Source: Granulicella sp. S156 (GTDB taxonomy: Bacteria > Acidobacteriota > Terriglobia > Terriglobales > Acidobacteriaceae). Taken from it: DNA of 64,000 nucleotides. Position numbers and translations under genes: made by a program. The stretch lies in NCBI RefSeq assembly GCF_009766105.1, contig NZ_LMUH01000017.1:1-64000 (forward strand), written 5' to 3'. Below are positions 15,905 through 23,826 of the stretch, piece by piece. Each line of letters opens with the position of its first letter. Position 1 is the stretch's first letter. Under the pieces are notes generated by a model, which saw only the letters and a program-made list of their open reading frames with translations, made no database searches and had not been told where the DNA came from.

Positions 15905-17017
15905 ATGAAGACACTGGATCAACTGCAATCAGCCGGGATCGTAGCTGTGCCTGAAACTGCGCCCGTAGCCAAACCCAAAAATGGAACCGACTTGCGCACC
16001 GTGGCCTTTCCGGCGGAGTTCGCCGCCGGTGCACGCAATGCGGTCGTTACGTGCCTTAAGATCAAGCCGGATGAGAAGGTCACCCTCATCACGGACGAGT
16101 GCTGTCTCGAGATTGCGGCTTCGCTGGCCAGTGAACTCGACCGCACAGGCTGTGCGTGGAACGCCTTTGTACTCGACCAGATTGCGACACGACCGCTTGT
16201 GGGTATGCCTGAGGTAGTTCTCGCCGACATGGAGAGCTCGCAGGTCAGCATCTTCGCCGTGCAGGTGCAGCCGAATGAGCTGCGCAGCCGCATGGAGATG
16301 ACCGACGTCGTAAACCGCCGCCACATGCGCCATGCGCACATGGTGAACATCACTCCCGAGGTGATGGTCGAAGGCATGCGCGCGGACTTCAACGCGGTCG
16401 ATCGCCTGAGCCAGGTGGTGCTCGACAAGGTGCGCAAAGCGACCTATGTGCGGGCGACGACAACTGCCGGAACCGACATCCGCGCGGAACTCAATCCTGA
16501 GTACAAGTGGTTCAAGACCTCCGGCATCATCAGCCCGGAGAAGTGGGGCAACCTGCCTGGGGGTGAGTGCTTTACCGCGCCGGGTGAGGTCAATGGCGTC
16601 TTCGTTGTCGATGGCGTCGTCGGTGACTTTCTCTGCGCGCGCTACGGTATTTTGCGCGATACCCCGCTGACGGTGAAGATCAGTGAGAACCGCATCACAT
16701 CGGTGTCGTGTGCGAACAAGGATCTGGAGCGCGAGTTCTGGAGCTACACTCACACGGACGAGAACTCGGACCGCGTGGGTGAGTTTGCGATCGGCACCAA
16801 TATTGGTGTCTCGCAGGTGATCGGGAATATTCTGCAGGACGAGAAGTTTCCGGGGATTCACATTGCATTCGGCGATCCCTATGGGGCTCATACCGGAGCG
16901 CCGTGGAAGTCGACGACGCACATTGACGTGGTGGGACTTTCGTTCAACATCTGGCTGGGTGGGAGCGACGGAGAAGAGCAGATCATGCGTGAAGGCAAGT
17001 TTCTTGTCGCCGCGTAA
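15905..17017 (+). CDS. M29-like metallo-aminopeptidase
   Basis: 370 residues resembling the thermophilic aminopeptidase (M29) family. The C-terminal half carries the expected ligands: Glu221 in LPGGECFTAPG, Glu293 in VGEFAIGTN, His319 in PGIHIAFGDPYG (with Tyr326), and His339 and Asp341 in TTHIDVV. It should remove N-terminal residues from peptides or amidated compounds with bound divalent metals. ATG at 15905 is preferred because of GGTGGGTGAAGAG just upstream; GTG 15884 and ATG 15890 are also in frame. Placement between two ATP-dependent ligases suggests editing or recycling of a peptide-like product rather than general proteolysis. Confidence 0.85.
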   Translation: MKTLDQLQSAGIVAVPETAPVAKPKNGTDLRTVAFPAEFAAGARNAVVTCLKIKPDEKVTLITDECCLEIAASLASELDRTGCAWNAFVLDQIATRPLVGMPEVVLADMESSQVSIFAVQVQPNELRSRMEMTDVVNRRHMRHAHMVNITPEVMVEGMRADFNAVDRLSQVVLDKVRKATYVRATTTAGTDIRAELNPEYKWFKTSGIISPEKWGNLPGGECFTAPGEVNGVFVVDGVVGDFLCARYGILRDTPLTVKISENRITSVSCANKDLEREFWSYTHTDENSDRVGEFAIGTNIGVSQVIGNILQDEKFPGIHIAFGDPYGAHTGAPWKSTTHIDVVGLSFNIWLGGSDGEEQIMREGKFLVAA

Positions 17018-17056
17018 CGAAGCGTAAAAGCCCGCAAAGCCTATTCGGAAAGCCCG

Positions 17057-18280
17057 ATGATCGAGCCTCTTCGCAGTGACTTCAATGCGCGTTTTACGCA
17101 GGCTAAGTATGCCGAGCTGTTGCAGCAGCTCAACCTGCGTACACGCACGCAGGTTGAGTTTCGCGTTGCGGAGACGCCGTGTTTTTTCGCGCCGGAGCTG
17201 ATAGAGCGCATGGTGCGCGCGGGGATCGAGCTGACCTCGCAGCTGTTCGGCAACGTTCACTACATGCAGGAGTCGGCGTCGGCTGTTCCGGAAGCGTATC
17301 GCGTGCCCCATGAAGATGCGCACCCGCACTTCATGGCAATCGACTTCGGCCTGGTGCGCGATGAGTGTGGGGAGCTGCAACCGAAGCTGGTGGAGATGCA
17401 AGCCTTTCCTTCTGTCTTTGGGTATCAAGCGGAGTTGTCTCAGGCGTATATCGATATCTATGGTCTGGACTCAAATCTGCGCTACTTCCTAAGCGATCTG
17501 GACGAAGCGGGCTACTGGTCGTTGCTGCGCGAGACGATTGTCGGTAGGCACGATCCGAAGAACGTTGTGCTCGCTGAGGTCGCGCCGGAGACCCAGAAGA
17601 CGCTGCCCGACTTTCGCGTGCATGATCAGAGGCTGGGCATCCAGACCGTCGATGTCGCGAGGTTGATCAAGCAAGGCAAGAAGCTCTTCTATCGCGACGG
17701 ACACACCGGCCAACTGGTTCCGATCGACCGCATCTACAACCGCGTAATCGTGGATGAGATTGAACGGAAGGGAATCACGCTGCCCTTTGACTATCGCGAT
17801 GACCTGGAGGTGGAGTGGGCGGGGCATCCGAACTGGTACTTCCGGGTGAGCAAGTTCTCCCTTCCGCATCTGGATCATCCGACGGTACCCGCGGCGGTGT
17901 TTCTGGACGACTGGTATGCGGGCGTGGGTGCCGACCGCCTGCCGGAGGATCGCAGCCAGTGGGTGTTCAAGCCGCTGTATTCCTTTGCGGGCAAGGGCAT
18001 TCAGTTTGCGCCGACGGACGCGGACCTGGGGGCTGTGCCTGCTGAAGAGCGGCACAACTATCTGCTGCAGGAGCGCATGCGCTTTGAGTCGGTTATCCAG
18101 ACTCCCGAAGGCCCGACACAGCCCGAGATCCGTATTCTGTACGTTTGGCCGGACGGAAAGAGCATGGTGCCCATGATCAGTCTTGTGCGGATGGGGCGCG
18201 GGCTGATGATGGGGGTCGATCACAACCGCGACCGTACCTGGGTGGGCAGTTCGGCTGGTTTATTTCTTCCGGCAACCTAG
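17057..18280 (+). CDS. ATP-grasp-like ligase, glutathionylspermidine-synthase-like
   Basis: A 407-residue protein with a C-terminal ATP-grasp-like region: WVFKPLYSFAGKG (302-314) provides the nucleotide-binding Lys and Gly-rich loop, LLQER (336-340) the adenine-contact region, and EIRILYVW (357-364) a core strand. The N-terminal ~250 residues, including IDFGLVRDECGELQPKLVEMQAFPS, recall the glutathionylspermidine-synthase-type and circularly permuted ATP-grasp proteins. It probably forms an amide bond between a carboxylate and an amine such as a polyamine or amino acid. It lies 39 nt after the peptidase gene and ends before a 33-bp perfect palindrome. Exact family assignment is uncertain. Confidence 0.7.
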   Translation: MIEPLRSDFNARFTQAKYAELLQQLNLRTRTQVEFRVAETPCFFAPELIERMVRAGIELTSQLFGNVHYMQESASAVPEAYRVPHEDAHPHFMAIDFGLVRDECGELQPKLVEMQAFPSVFGYQAELSQAYIDIYGLDSNLRYFLSDLDEAGYWSLLRETIVGRHDPKNVVLAEVAPETQKTLPDFRVHDQRLGIQTVDVARLIKQGKKLFYRDGHTGQLVPIDRIYNRVIVDEIERKGITLPFDYRDDLEVEWAGHPNWYFRVSKFSLPHLDHPTVPAAVFLDDWYAGVGADRLPEDRSQWVFKPLYSFAGKGIQFAPTDADLGAVPAEERHNYLLQERMRFESVIQTPEGPTQPEIRILYVWPDGKSMVPMISLVRMGRGLMMGVDHNRDRTWVGSSAGLFLPAT

Positions 18281-18287
18281 TTCAATC

Positions 18288-18404
18288 AAAAGCCTTGACG
18301 CAACGGGCGCAACGGTTCGCAAAGGAGCGCGACGGCATTTGTACTAAGCACTACAGCCGTTGCGTATCGTAGCGAACCGTTGCGCCCGTTGCGTCAAGGC
18401 TTTT
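18288..18404. repeat. Palindrome of three tandem 9-mers, copy 2 (33-bp perfect arms)
   Basis: Arms 18288-18320 and 18372-18404 are perfectly complementary over 33 nt with a 51-nt loop. The left arm reads ACGCAACGG, GCGCAACGG and TTCGCAAAGG. It lies between convergent genes; its right arm includes the stop codon and last codons of the GNAT gene at 18394. It is well placed to terminate transcription from both sides. Confidence 0.85.
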
Positions 18405-18909
18405 GCAGCTGTTTTTCGTAGCAGAGAAATCGCAGGCCGGGACGGTGGGCCAGGGTGATTTCGCCTGCGAGGGTGTAGCCGAGTTTGGGGAAGAGGCGCT
18501 GGGTGACCTGGTTCTGGGTATTGGTGTCGATGCGCAGCTTTGCGATGCTGCGTTCGCGTGCGACATTCTCGGCCTGCTGCATGAGGGCTGCCGCGATGCC
18601 GCGGCCGGAGAACTCCGGGTGTACGGCGATGCGGTGCACAACGATGGCGGGCTCCGTGATGTCCCAGCCCACCTGCGCGTAGCCAGACTCTTGGTCTGTG
18701 GTGATGGCGGCCACACCGGCTACAGTGCCGTCGACTTCGGCCACCCAGAGCTGGCCGAGTTGCACGTCCTGCTGGAAGACCTCGGCGTTGGGGTAGATGT
18801 CATCCCACTGGAGATTGCCGGCGGCGCGCATAAGGGGAACAACGCCTCGTACAATCTGCATAACGTTCGGGATGTCATCGTTGGTGGCTAGTCGTATCTT
18901 CATCTTCAC
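18394..18909 (-). CDS. GNAT-family N-acetyltransferase
   Basis: 171 residues of the GCN5-related acetyltransferase fold. The acetyl-CoA pyrophosphate loop is visible in VHRIAVHPEFSGRGIAAALMQ (the RxxGxA-type motif GRGIAA), preceded by beta-strands 3-4 and followed by the LRIDTNTQNQ strand and a C-terminal FLCYEKQL. The acceptor (amine, antibiotic or protein) cannot be deduced. It stands alone, convergent with the amidoligase-type cluster. Its final codons and stop lie inside a perfect 33-bp palindrome arm, so the palindrome may have replaced the native C-terminus. Confidence 0.85.
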   Translation of the reverse strand: MKMKIRLATNDDIPNVMQIVRGVVPLMRAAGNLQWDDIYPNAEVFQQDVQLGQLWVAEVDGTVAGVAAITTDQESGYAQVGWDITEPAIVVHRIAVHPEFSGRGIAAALMQQAENVARERSIAKLRIDTNTQNQVTQRLFPKLGYTLAGEITLAHRPGLRFLCYEKQLQKP

Positions 18910-19090
18910 TAGCTTATATAGGGCGAGCCGATCCTGATTGGGCGGATAGATGTGTGGTCTGACAGCTCGTGGCCTGTAATCGGAGCGGGTCCTAAAAATT
19001 TCTCAGACTCATACAATATTTCTAAGTCCCATTCGTTAACACTGCATGACCTCGAGTGCGCACTCGTTACATCACTACGAGAGGAGCAGG

Positions 19091-19660
19091 ATGCCCGGCA
19101 GAGAGTGGACGGTCGATGAGCAGGACCAGCTCCTTGCAGAGGCATTGAAGCGCGATGAACCACGGCTACGAAGCTTTATTCGCAAGCGCGTACTCGATAC
19201 TGCGGACGCGGAAGATGTTCTACAGGATGTCTTCTATGAACTGATCGAAGCCTACCGGATGATGAAGCCGGTGGAGCAGGTGACGGCCTGGCTGTATCGG
19301 GTGGCGCGCAATCGCATTACGGATCTGTTTCGCAGGCAGAAGGCCGTATCGTTGAACGACCCTGTTGCTGACGGCGACGAATCTTTGGCCTTTGAGGACT
19401 TGCTGCCAACACCCGATGCCGGACCGGATGCGATCTATGCCCGCAACCTGCTGCTGGAGGCTCTCGAAGAGGCAATCGACGAGCTTCCCGCGAATCAGCG
19501 TGACGTGTTCGTGGCGCACGAATTGCAGGGACGCAGCTTCAAGGAGTTGTCGGAAGAGACGGGCGTGAGTGTGAACACTCTGCTTTCGCGGAAGCGCTAT
19601 GCCGTGCTGCATCTGCGGCAGCGACTGCAGGAAATGGACGAAAGATTTGGAACGAAGTGA
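19091..19660 (+). CDS. ECF-type RNA polymerase sigma factor
   Basis: 189 residues with the two ECF domains: region 2 (about 15-85, with DAEDVLQDVFYELIEAY and TAWLYRVARNRITDLFRR) and region 4 (about 130-182, with LPANQRDVFVAHELQGRSF and the helix-turn-helix SEETGVSVNTLLSRKRYAV). It directs RNA polymerase to a stress- or signal-specific promoter set. ATG at 19091 is chosen because GAGGAG lies 4 nt upstream; an in-frame ATG at 19046 has no ribosome site. The next gene, a small membrane protein, follows after 10 nt and may be its regulator. Confidence 0.9.
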   Translation: MPGREWTVDEQDQLLAEALKRDEPRLRSFIRKRVLDTADAEDVLQDVFYELIEAYRMMKPVEQVTAWLYRVARNRITDLFRRQKAVSLNDPVADGDESLAFEDLLPTPDAGPDAIYARNLLLEALEEAIDELPANQRDVFVAHELQGRSFKELSEETGVSVNTLLSRKRYAVLHLRQRLQEMDERFGTK

Positions 19661-19670
19661 GGTGCGAGCG

Positions 19671-20015
19671 ATGAAGGCATGGAAGATTTTGAAGATTCTG
19701 GTGATGGTTGTGCTGATATGCACAGTCGCCGGGTTTGTGGTGATGCACCTATGGAACTGGCTTATGCCCAGCATCTTTGGGCTGCGGGCGATTACCTTCG
19801 CCCAGGCCATTGGACTGTTGATTCTCAGCAAGCTGTTGCTGGGTGGGTTCCATCGGCATTCAGGTGGCCGCAACGGATGGAAGCGGCACATGAAGGATCG
19901 CTGGGAGAAGATGACGCCCGAGGATCGCGAGCGGTTTCGCTCTGGCATGCGTGGGCGCGATTGGTGCCGGTTTGACAGCTCGGATGTGACGGGTGCGGAA
20001 CAAAGTGCGCGTTAG
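19671..20015 (+). CDS. Small two-helix membrane protein downstream of the ECF sigma factor
   Basis: A 114-residue protein with two N-terminal hydrophobic segments (about 5-27 and 33-56) followed by a basic, charged C-terminus (KRHMKDRWEKMTPEDRERFR). No zinc-binding anti-sigma motif (HxxxCxxC) is present and no family was recognised. The ATG at 19671 is preceded by GAGGTG; the frame is open further upstream but overlaps the sigma gene. The tight coupling suggests it senses or anchors something for the sigma factor. Confidence 0.7.
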   Translation: MKAWKILKILVMVVLICTVAGFVVMHLWNWLMPSIFGLRAITFAQAIGLLILSKLLLGGFHRHSGGRNGWKRHMKDRWEKMTPEDRERFRSGMRGRDWCRFDSSDVTGAEQSAR

Positions 20016-20032
20016 GCGCGTAAAGGATCGTA

Positions 20033-20224
20033 ATGATTGTGAGCAGCATGAAGCTGGAGTTTTCGGATGCCAGTTGGGCTTTGCCTAGCAGGCCGAGTGA
20101 AAGTGTACGACGGATATTCGATCGCGTGGTTGGACGCGATGAGGTAAGGGCTATGGAGAATGTAGTGGAGCGGATGTCGTTAGCAGAGTTGTTGTATTAC
20201 GTGCTGTTGGGTGAGGGCGCGTAG
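20033..20224 (+). CDS. Possible small protein of unknown function
   Basis: A 63-codon frame 17 nt after the small membrane protein, with AAAGGATC just upstream of the ATG. The peptide is mixed charged and hydrophobic, has no signal peptide, and ends AELLYYVLLGEGA. It could be the third gene of the sigma-factor operon, but no family was recognised and length alone is weak evidence. Confidence 0.35.
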   Translation: MIVSSMKLEFSDASWALPSRPSESVRRIFDRVVGRDEVRAMENVVERMSLAELLYYVLLGEGA

Positions 20225-20230
20225 TTCCTG

Positions 20231-20262
20231 GGAGTAGCAGCGGCCTTTAGGCCGCGGAAACA
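20231..20262. repeat. Left 32-bp inverted repeat outside the IS element
   Basis: This 32-nt sequence, itself containing the palindrome GCGGCCTTTAGGCCGC, is repeated exactly in inverted orientation at 21613-21644. It lies about 25 nt outside the inner ends of the IS. Confidence 0.85.
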
Positions 20263-20284
20263 GAGCAAATATTTCCTGGGCTGA

Positions 20285-21546
20285 AGAGGGTGCTGAAAAA
20301 GTCTCTAGGTTTTAAACAGGGTGATTTGGTAGGAAGGAGTCATGCGTGGAGACGAGCAGTGTCAGGAAGAGATGTTCAGCTACAGGAGCCTGAGTCAGCG
20401 AGTGCCGTTGGATCATCCATTGCGGCGAGTGCGAGCGATGGCCGATGAGGTGATGGGGAGCCTGGAGACGCGATTTGAGGGAATGTATTCGCGGATGGGG
20501 CGTCCGTCTGTTCCGCCGGAGCAGCTGTTGCGAGCGCTTCTTTTGCAGATGCTGTACTCGGTGCGCAGCGAGCGGATGCTGGTGGAGCAGCTGGAGTACA
20601 ACCTGTTGTTCCGCTGGTTCGTGGGTCTGGGCATGAACGACCGCGTGTGGGACGCAACCAGCTTCACCAAGAACCGGGAGCGGTTGTTGTCGGGTGAAGT
20701 GGCACAGGTGTTCTTCTCTGCGGTGGTGGCGTCGGCGCGGCAGCTGCGGATGTTGTCCGATGAGCACTTCACGGTGGACGGCACGCTGATCGAGGCGTGG
20801 GCTTCGGAGAAGAGCTATCAGCCCAAGGCTGGACCTCGGCCGCCGAAGGGGAAGGGCTCAGGCCATGGTGGCAGCGTGTTGAAGTCTGACACCCACGAGT
20901 CGAAGACCGATCCGGAGGCGCGGCTGTATCGCAAGGGTATGGGGATGGGCTACCGTCTGCGGCACATGGCGCATGTGGTGAGCGAGAACGAGCATGGGCT
21001 GGTGGTGGCCACCGAGGTCACAACCTGTTCTCCCGCCCAGGAGCGGGTGGCCGCTGTGCGGATGATGCGGCGGCTGAAGCAGACGATGAAGCCGAAGATC
21101 GTGGCTGCCGACAAGGGCTACCACGAGCAGGACTTCGTAGGCGCGATGCGACAGATGGGAGTGGAGGCTCATGTGCCGAGATACAGGTGCAAACGGCCTT
21201 GCCTGGTCGATCCAGCGCTCTATGAACAACCTGAGTACGCCGTGAGCCAGAAGAAGCGGAAGTGGGTGGAGCGCTTCTTCGCATGGCTCAAGACCACCGC
21301 GAACCTGAGCAAGACGCGCCACCGAGGTCACCGCAAGCTGCACTGGAACTTCACCCTCGCCGCTGCCGCTTACAACCTCGTACGCATGGCCAATCTCACC
21401 GCGGTCAGCTGAGCTCCAACCGCACCAAACACCGCTCTCGAAAACACCCAAGCGGCAAACTCAGCAAAAATAACCCTCAAATCCTCAACCCCAAAAAGCC
21501 GTCAGCCATCTTCGATAAAGAAAAAGCCACTTCTTCAGCACCCTCT
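20285..21546. mobile_element. IS5-like insertion sequence
   Basis: About 1.26 kb with terminal inverted repeats: AGAGGGTGCTGAAAAAGT at the left (from 20285) and, inverted, the same 18 nt with one mismatch at the right end (to 21546). It contains a single full-length transposase gene. No clean target-site duplication could be read at these ends. It sits between palindromic repeats, a frequent IS target. Confidence 0.75.
20342..21412 (+). CDS. IS5-like family transposase
   Basis: A 356-residue DDE transposase that cuts and joins the IS ends. The N-terminal DUF772-like domain (about 15-110, with FRWFVGLGMNDRVWDATSFTKNR) precedes the catalytic domain, where the first Asp lies in FTVDGTLIEAWAS (about 142-154), the second in KIVAADKGYHEQDFV, and the Glu region near KRKWVERFFAWLKTTANL. 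It appears intact, so the element may still be mobile. GGAAGGAGT precedes the ATG. IS1182-type elements share some of these motifs, so the family is given as IS5-like. Confidence 0.88.
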   Translation: MRGDEQCQEEMFSYRSLSQRVPLDHPLRRVRAMADEVMGSLETRFEGMYSRMGRPSVPPEQLLRALLLQMLYSVRSERMLVEQLEYNLLFRWFVGLGMNDRVWDATSFTKNRERLLSGEVAQVFFSAVVASARQLRMLSDEHFTVDGTLIEAWASEKSYQPKAGPRPPKGKGSGHGGSVLKSDTHESKTDPEARLYRKGMGMGYRLRHMAHVVSENEHGLVVATEVTTCSPAQERVAAVRMMRRLKQTMKPKIVAADKGYHEQDFVGAMRQMGVEAHVPRYRCKRPCLVDPALYEQPEYAVSQKKRKWVERFFAWLKTTANLSKTRHRGHRKLHWNFTLAAAAYNLVRMANLTAVS

Positions 21547-21671
21547 AAAGCCCCGGGCTTTTCGCCACTATAGGCAAGAGTCCCAGGGCTAAAGCCCTTT
21601 CTGGTTGGACCTTGTTTCCGCGGCCTAAAGGCCGCTGCTACTCCGAAGAGCAACAACAAAGGCAATACCCG
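21547..21671. repeat. Palindrome cluster right of the IS, including the 32-bp inverted repeat
   Basis: Just outside the right IS end lie AAAGCCC/GGGCTTT (21547-21561) and AGGGCT/AGCCCT (21585-21598), then the exact inverted copy (21613-21644) of the sequence at 20231-20262. The cluster ends at the stop codon of the permease gene. Confidence 0.7.
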
Positions 21672-23531
21672 CTACAGATACCAAGGGATATTGATCACCA
21701 TGATCCGCTGATTGCCACGAAGGAGTAGCAGCAGCTTGAGCAGTTGCGAGCGCTGGTTGTGGAGGGGTGTCTGCCACCAGTTCTTGACGACCAGTTCAGG
21801 AATCAGGACGGCGATCTGGCGTTCCGGGTGGTTGCGCTCGAGCTGGAGAATGTGGTCGACCAGCGGAAGCAGGACGAAGCGGTAAGGCGATTCGACGAAG
21901 ACGAGTTCGGGGACGATGTGTCCGGCGCTGCGAAGCGGAAGAGCGACATCGCGCTCCCACAGTTCGGCGACCTGCTCGCGGCAGTCCTCGGCATCGACAT
22001 GCACGGCCTCAACGTGGTCGCTTAGTTTCAGGGCAAAGCGCAGGCCCTTTTCAGAGATGCGGGTCCAGCCATCGAGCGGAAGAACGACGAACGGATGGGC
22101 AAGGTTGTCGATATTGAGCGGCCTATCGATGGCGATCTCGCTGCGGACGCTGCTGTAATGGCGCTTGATGGAGACCATCAGCAGGATGAGCGCGGGGACG
22201 AGTAAGGCCGTGATCCATGCGCCATCCTTGAACTTGGCCACCAGTACCACGATGAGCGTGATGCCGGTGGCGAAGGCCCCGATGCCGTTTACGATCATGC
22301 GGTGGAGGTGATTGCCGGGCTGACGCTTCCAGTGGACGACCATGCCGGCCTGCGAGAGTGTGAAGGCCAGGAACGCACCGATGGCGAAGAGCGGAATGAG
22401 GCGGTCGGTGACACCTCCGAAGACGATCAGCAAGGCGGCGGTAAAGCCGACCAGCGCGACGATGCCGTGGGAGTAGAGCAGGCGGCGGCCCCGGATCTGG
22501 AAGACGTGCGGAAGATAGTCGCGCTGGGCGATGGCGCGGGTGAGGCGAGGGAAGTCGGCGAAGGAGGTGTTGGCCGAGAGCGCCAGCACGGCGAGAATGG
22601 AGCCGATGCTGACGTAGTAGAACCAGCCTCGTCCCATGACGGCGGATATGAGTTGCGAAAGAATGCTTTGGTAGCCTGCGCCAGTAGGATCGGTAGCGCC
22701 GATGTTGTAAGCGCGGCAGAGAAGAGCGATGCCTGCGAGGAAGATCATCAGCAGAACGATGATGATGGTCAGGGTGCGCTTTGCATTTTTCTGGATGGGC
22801 TCGCGAAAGGCGACGACGCCGTTGGAGACGGCCTCGACGCCGGTCATGGCGGTGCAGCCGCTGGCGAAGACCTTGAGGATGAGCCAGAGCGAGATCATCG
22901 AGGTAGCTGCAGGAAGGTGTGGCGGCACGATGACCGGCACGGGGTGGCCGTGGGCCGTGATCGCACGGAACGCGCCCACGCCGATGACCAGCAAAAGAGT
23001 CCCGAGGAAGAGATAGGTGGGGATGAGGAAAGCTGCTCCGGCGTCCTTAGTGCCGCGCATGTTGATGAGCGTGAGCAGGGCAAGGATGACGAGGCAGAGA
23101 GCGAGCGTGTGGGGCTGGAGTTTGGGGAAGGCCGAGACCAGCGCGCCGACTCCGGCGGAGATGCCGACCGCCGCGTTGAGGATGTAGTCGATCATCAGCG
23201 CCGCAGCGGCGAACAGGCCGGCCGTTTCGCCCAGGTTTTCAGAGGCCACGGTATAGCTGCCACCACCGTGGGGATACGCATCGATCGTTTGGCAGTAGGA
23301 GAAGAAGACGATGGCCAGCAACGCGATGATGGCGAGGCTGATCGGAACGATGTGGGCGATGCCCGCCATGCCGAGCGGGATGAGCAAAGTGAGTGCGGCC
23401 TCAGGGCCATAGGCGGCGGAACTGAGGGCATCCAGGCCGAAGACAGGGATGCCGGCAATAGGGCCGATACACTCAGCGCGCTCCTCAGAAGAGGCGAGAG
23501 GTTTGCCCATCAGGAAACCTAAAAACGACAT
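21672..23531 (-). CDS. APC-superfamily permease, KimA (YdaO)-like
   Basis: A 619-residue transporter with about twelve transmembrane helices and a C-terminal cytoplasmic domain (from about 480). The N-terminal GLDALSSAAYGPEAAL and YCQTIDAYPHGGGSYTVA segments match the KimA/YdaO group of APC permeases, high-affinity potassium importers controlled by c-di-AMP in Bacillus. Related APC members move amino acids, so the substrate is inferred. The gene is monocistronic on the minus strand, separated from uvrB upstream by a 37-bp inverted repeat. Confidence 0.8.
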   Translation of the reverse strand: MSFLGFLMGKPLASSEERAECIGPIAGIPVFGLDALSSAAYGPEAALTLLIPLGMAGIAHIVPISLAIIALLAIVFFSYCQTIDAYPHGGGSYTVASENLGETAGLFAAAALMIDYILNAAVGISAGVGALVSAFPKLQPHTLALCLVILALLTLINMRGTKDAGAAFLIPTYLFLGTLLLVIGVGAFRAITAHGHPVPVIVPPHLPAATSMISLWLILKVFASGCTAMTGVEAVSNGVVAFREPIQKNAKRTLTIIIVLLMIFLAGIALLCRAYNIGATDPTGAGYQSILSQLISAVMGRGWFYYVSIGSILAVLALSANTSFADFPRLTRAIAQRDYLPHVFQIRGRRLLYSHGIVALVGFTAALLIVFGGVTDRLIPLFAIGAFLAFTLSQAGMVVHWKRQPGNHLHRMIVNGIGAFATGITLIVVLVAKFKDGAWITALLVPALILLMVSIKRHYSSVRSEIAIDRPLNIDNLAHPFVVLPLDGWTRISEKGLRFALKLSDHVEAVHVDAEDCREQVAELWERDVALPLRSAGHIVPELVFVESPYRFVLLPLVDHILQLERNHPERQIAVLIPELVVKNWWQTPLHNQRSQLLKLLLLLRGNQRIMVINIPWYL

Positions 23532-23657
23532 CTACCACCCCGCCAGACCAGGATGCGGCTACGTTCGATCCGCACCCAAGAATAGTGGAGCGGGGGTCAA
23601 GAAGCTATAAAGATTGGTGGTGGCGATTAGTGACGCGGCAGCGATGAAAGGTGCTTT

Positions 23658-23770
23658 TGTTTTTCTAGTTGTCATTCCCGCAGGGAATCTGCTTCTTGCT
23701 CGCTGCCGCAAATGCCGTACCGGGGCCATCTGTAAGCAGATTCCCTGCGGGAATGACAACCAGAAAAACA
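23658..23770. repeat. Long inverted repeat between uvrB and the permease gene
   Basis: Arms 23658-23694 and 23734-23770 are 37 nt long with a single mismatch; the inner 27 nt are perfect. Each arm contains the smaller palindrome TTCCCGCAGGGAA. Downstream of uvrB on the minus strand, the large hairpin with a TGTTTTTCT flank could terminate the uvrB transcript; its size and symmetry also fit a mobile palindromic repeat. Confidence 0.75.
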
Positions 23771-23826
23771 ACGGCAAAAAACAAAAATGCCGTCACTTTT
23801 TGACCTAATCGGCGGCACTACCCGGT

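Noticed and set aside
15929-17428. Long open frame antisense to the M29 peptidase gene (about 500 codons, minus strand)
   Set aside because: It is the shadow of a GC-rich gene on the opposite strand; composition is rich in Arg, His and Leu, with no recognisable motif, and the plus-strand gene has clear metal ligands.
20280-21550. Target-site duplication of the IS
   Set aside because: The bases next to the inner inverted repeats (GAA or CTGA at left, TAA or AAAG at right) do not match cleanly, so none is claimed.
22302-23522. Long open frame antisense to the permease gene (about 400 codons)
   Set aside because: Glu-, Gly- and Asp-rich composition and no motif; the minus-strand permease explains the sequence.
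23592-23826. A gene between uvrB and the permease
   Set aside because: Short frames here read through the inverted repeat arms and show no family likeness.
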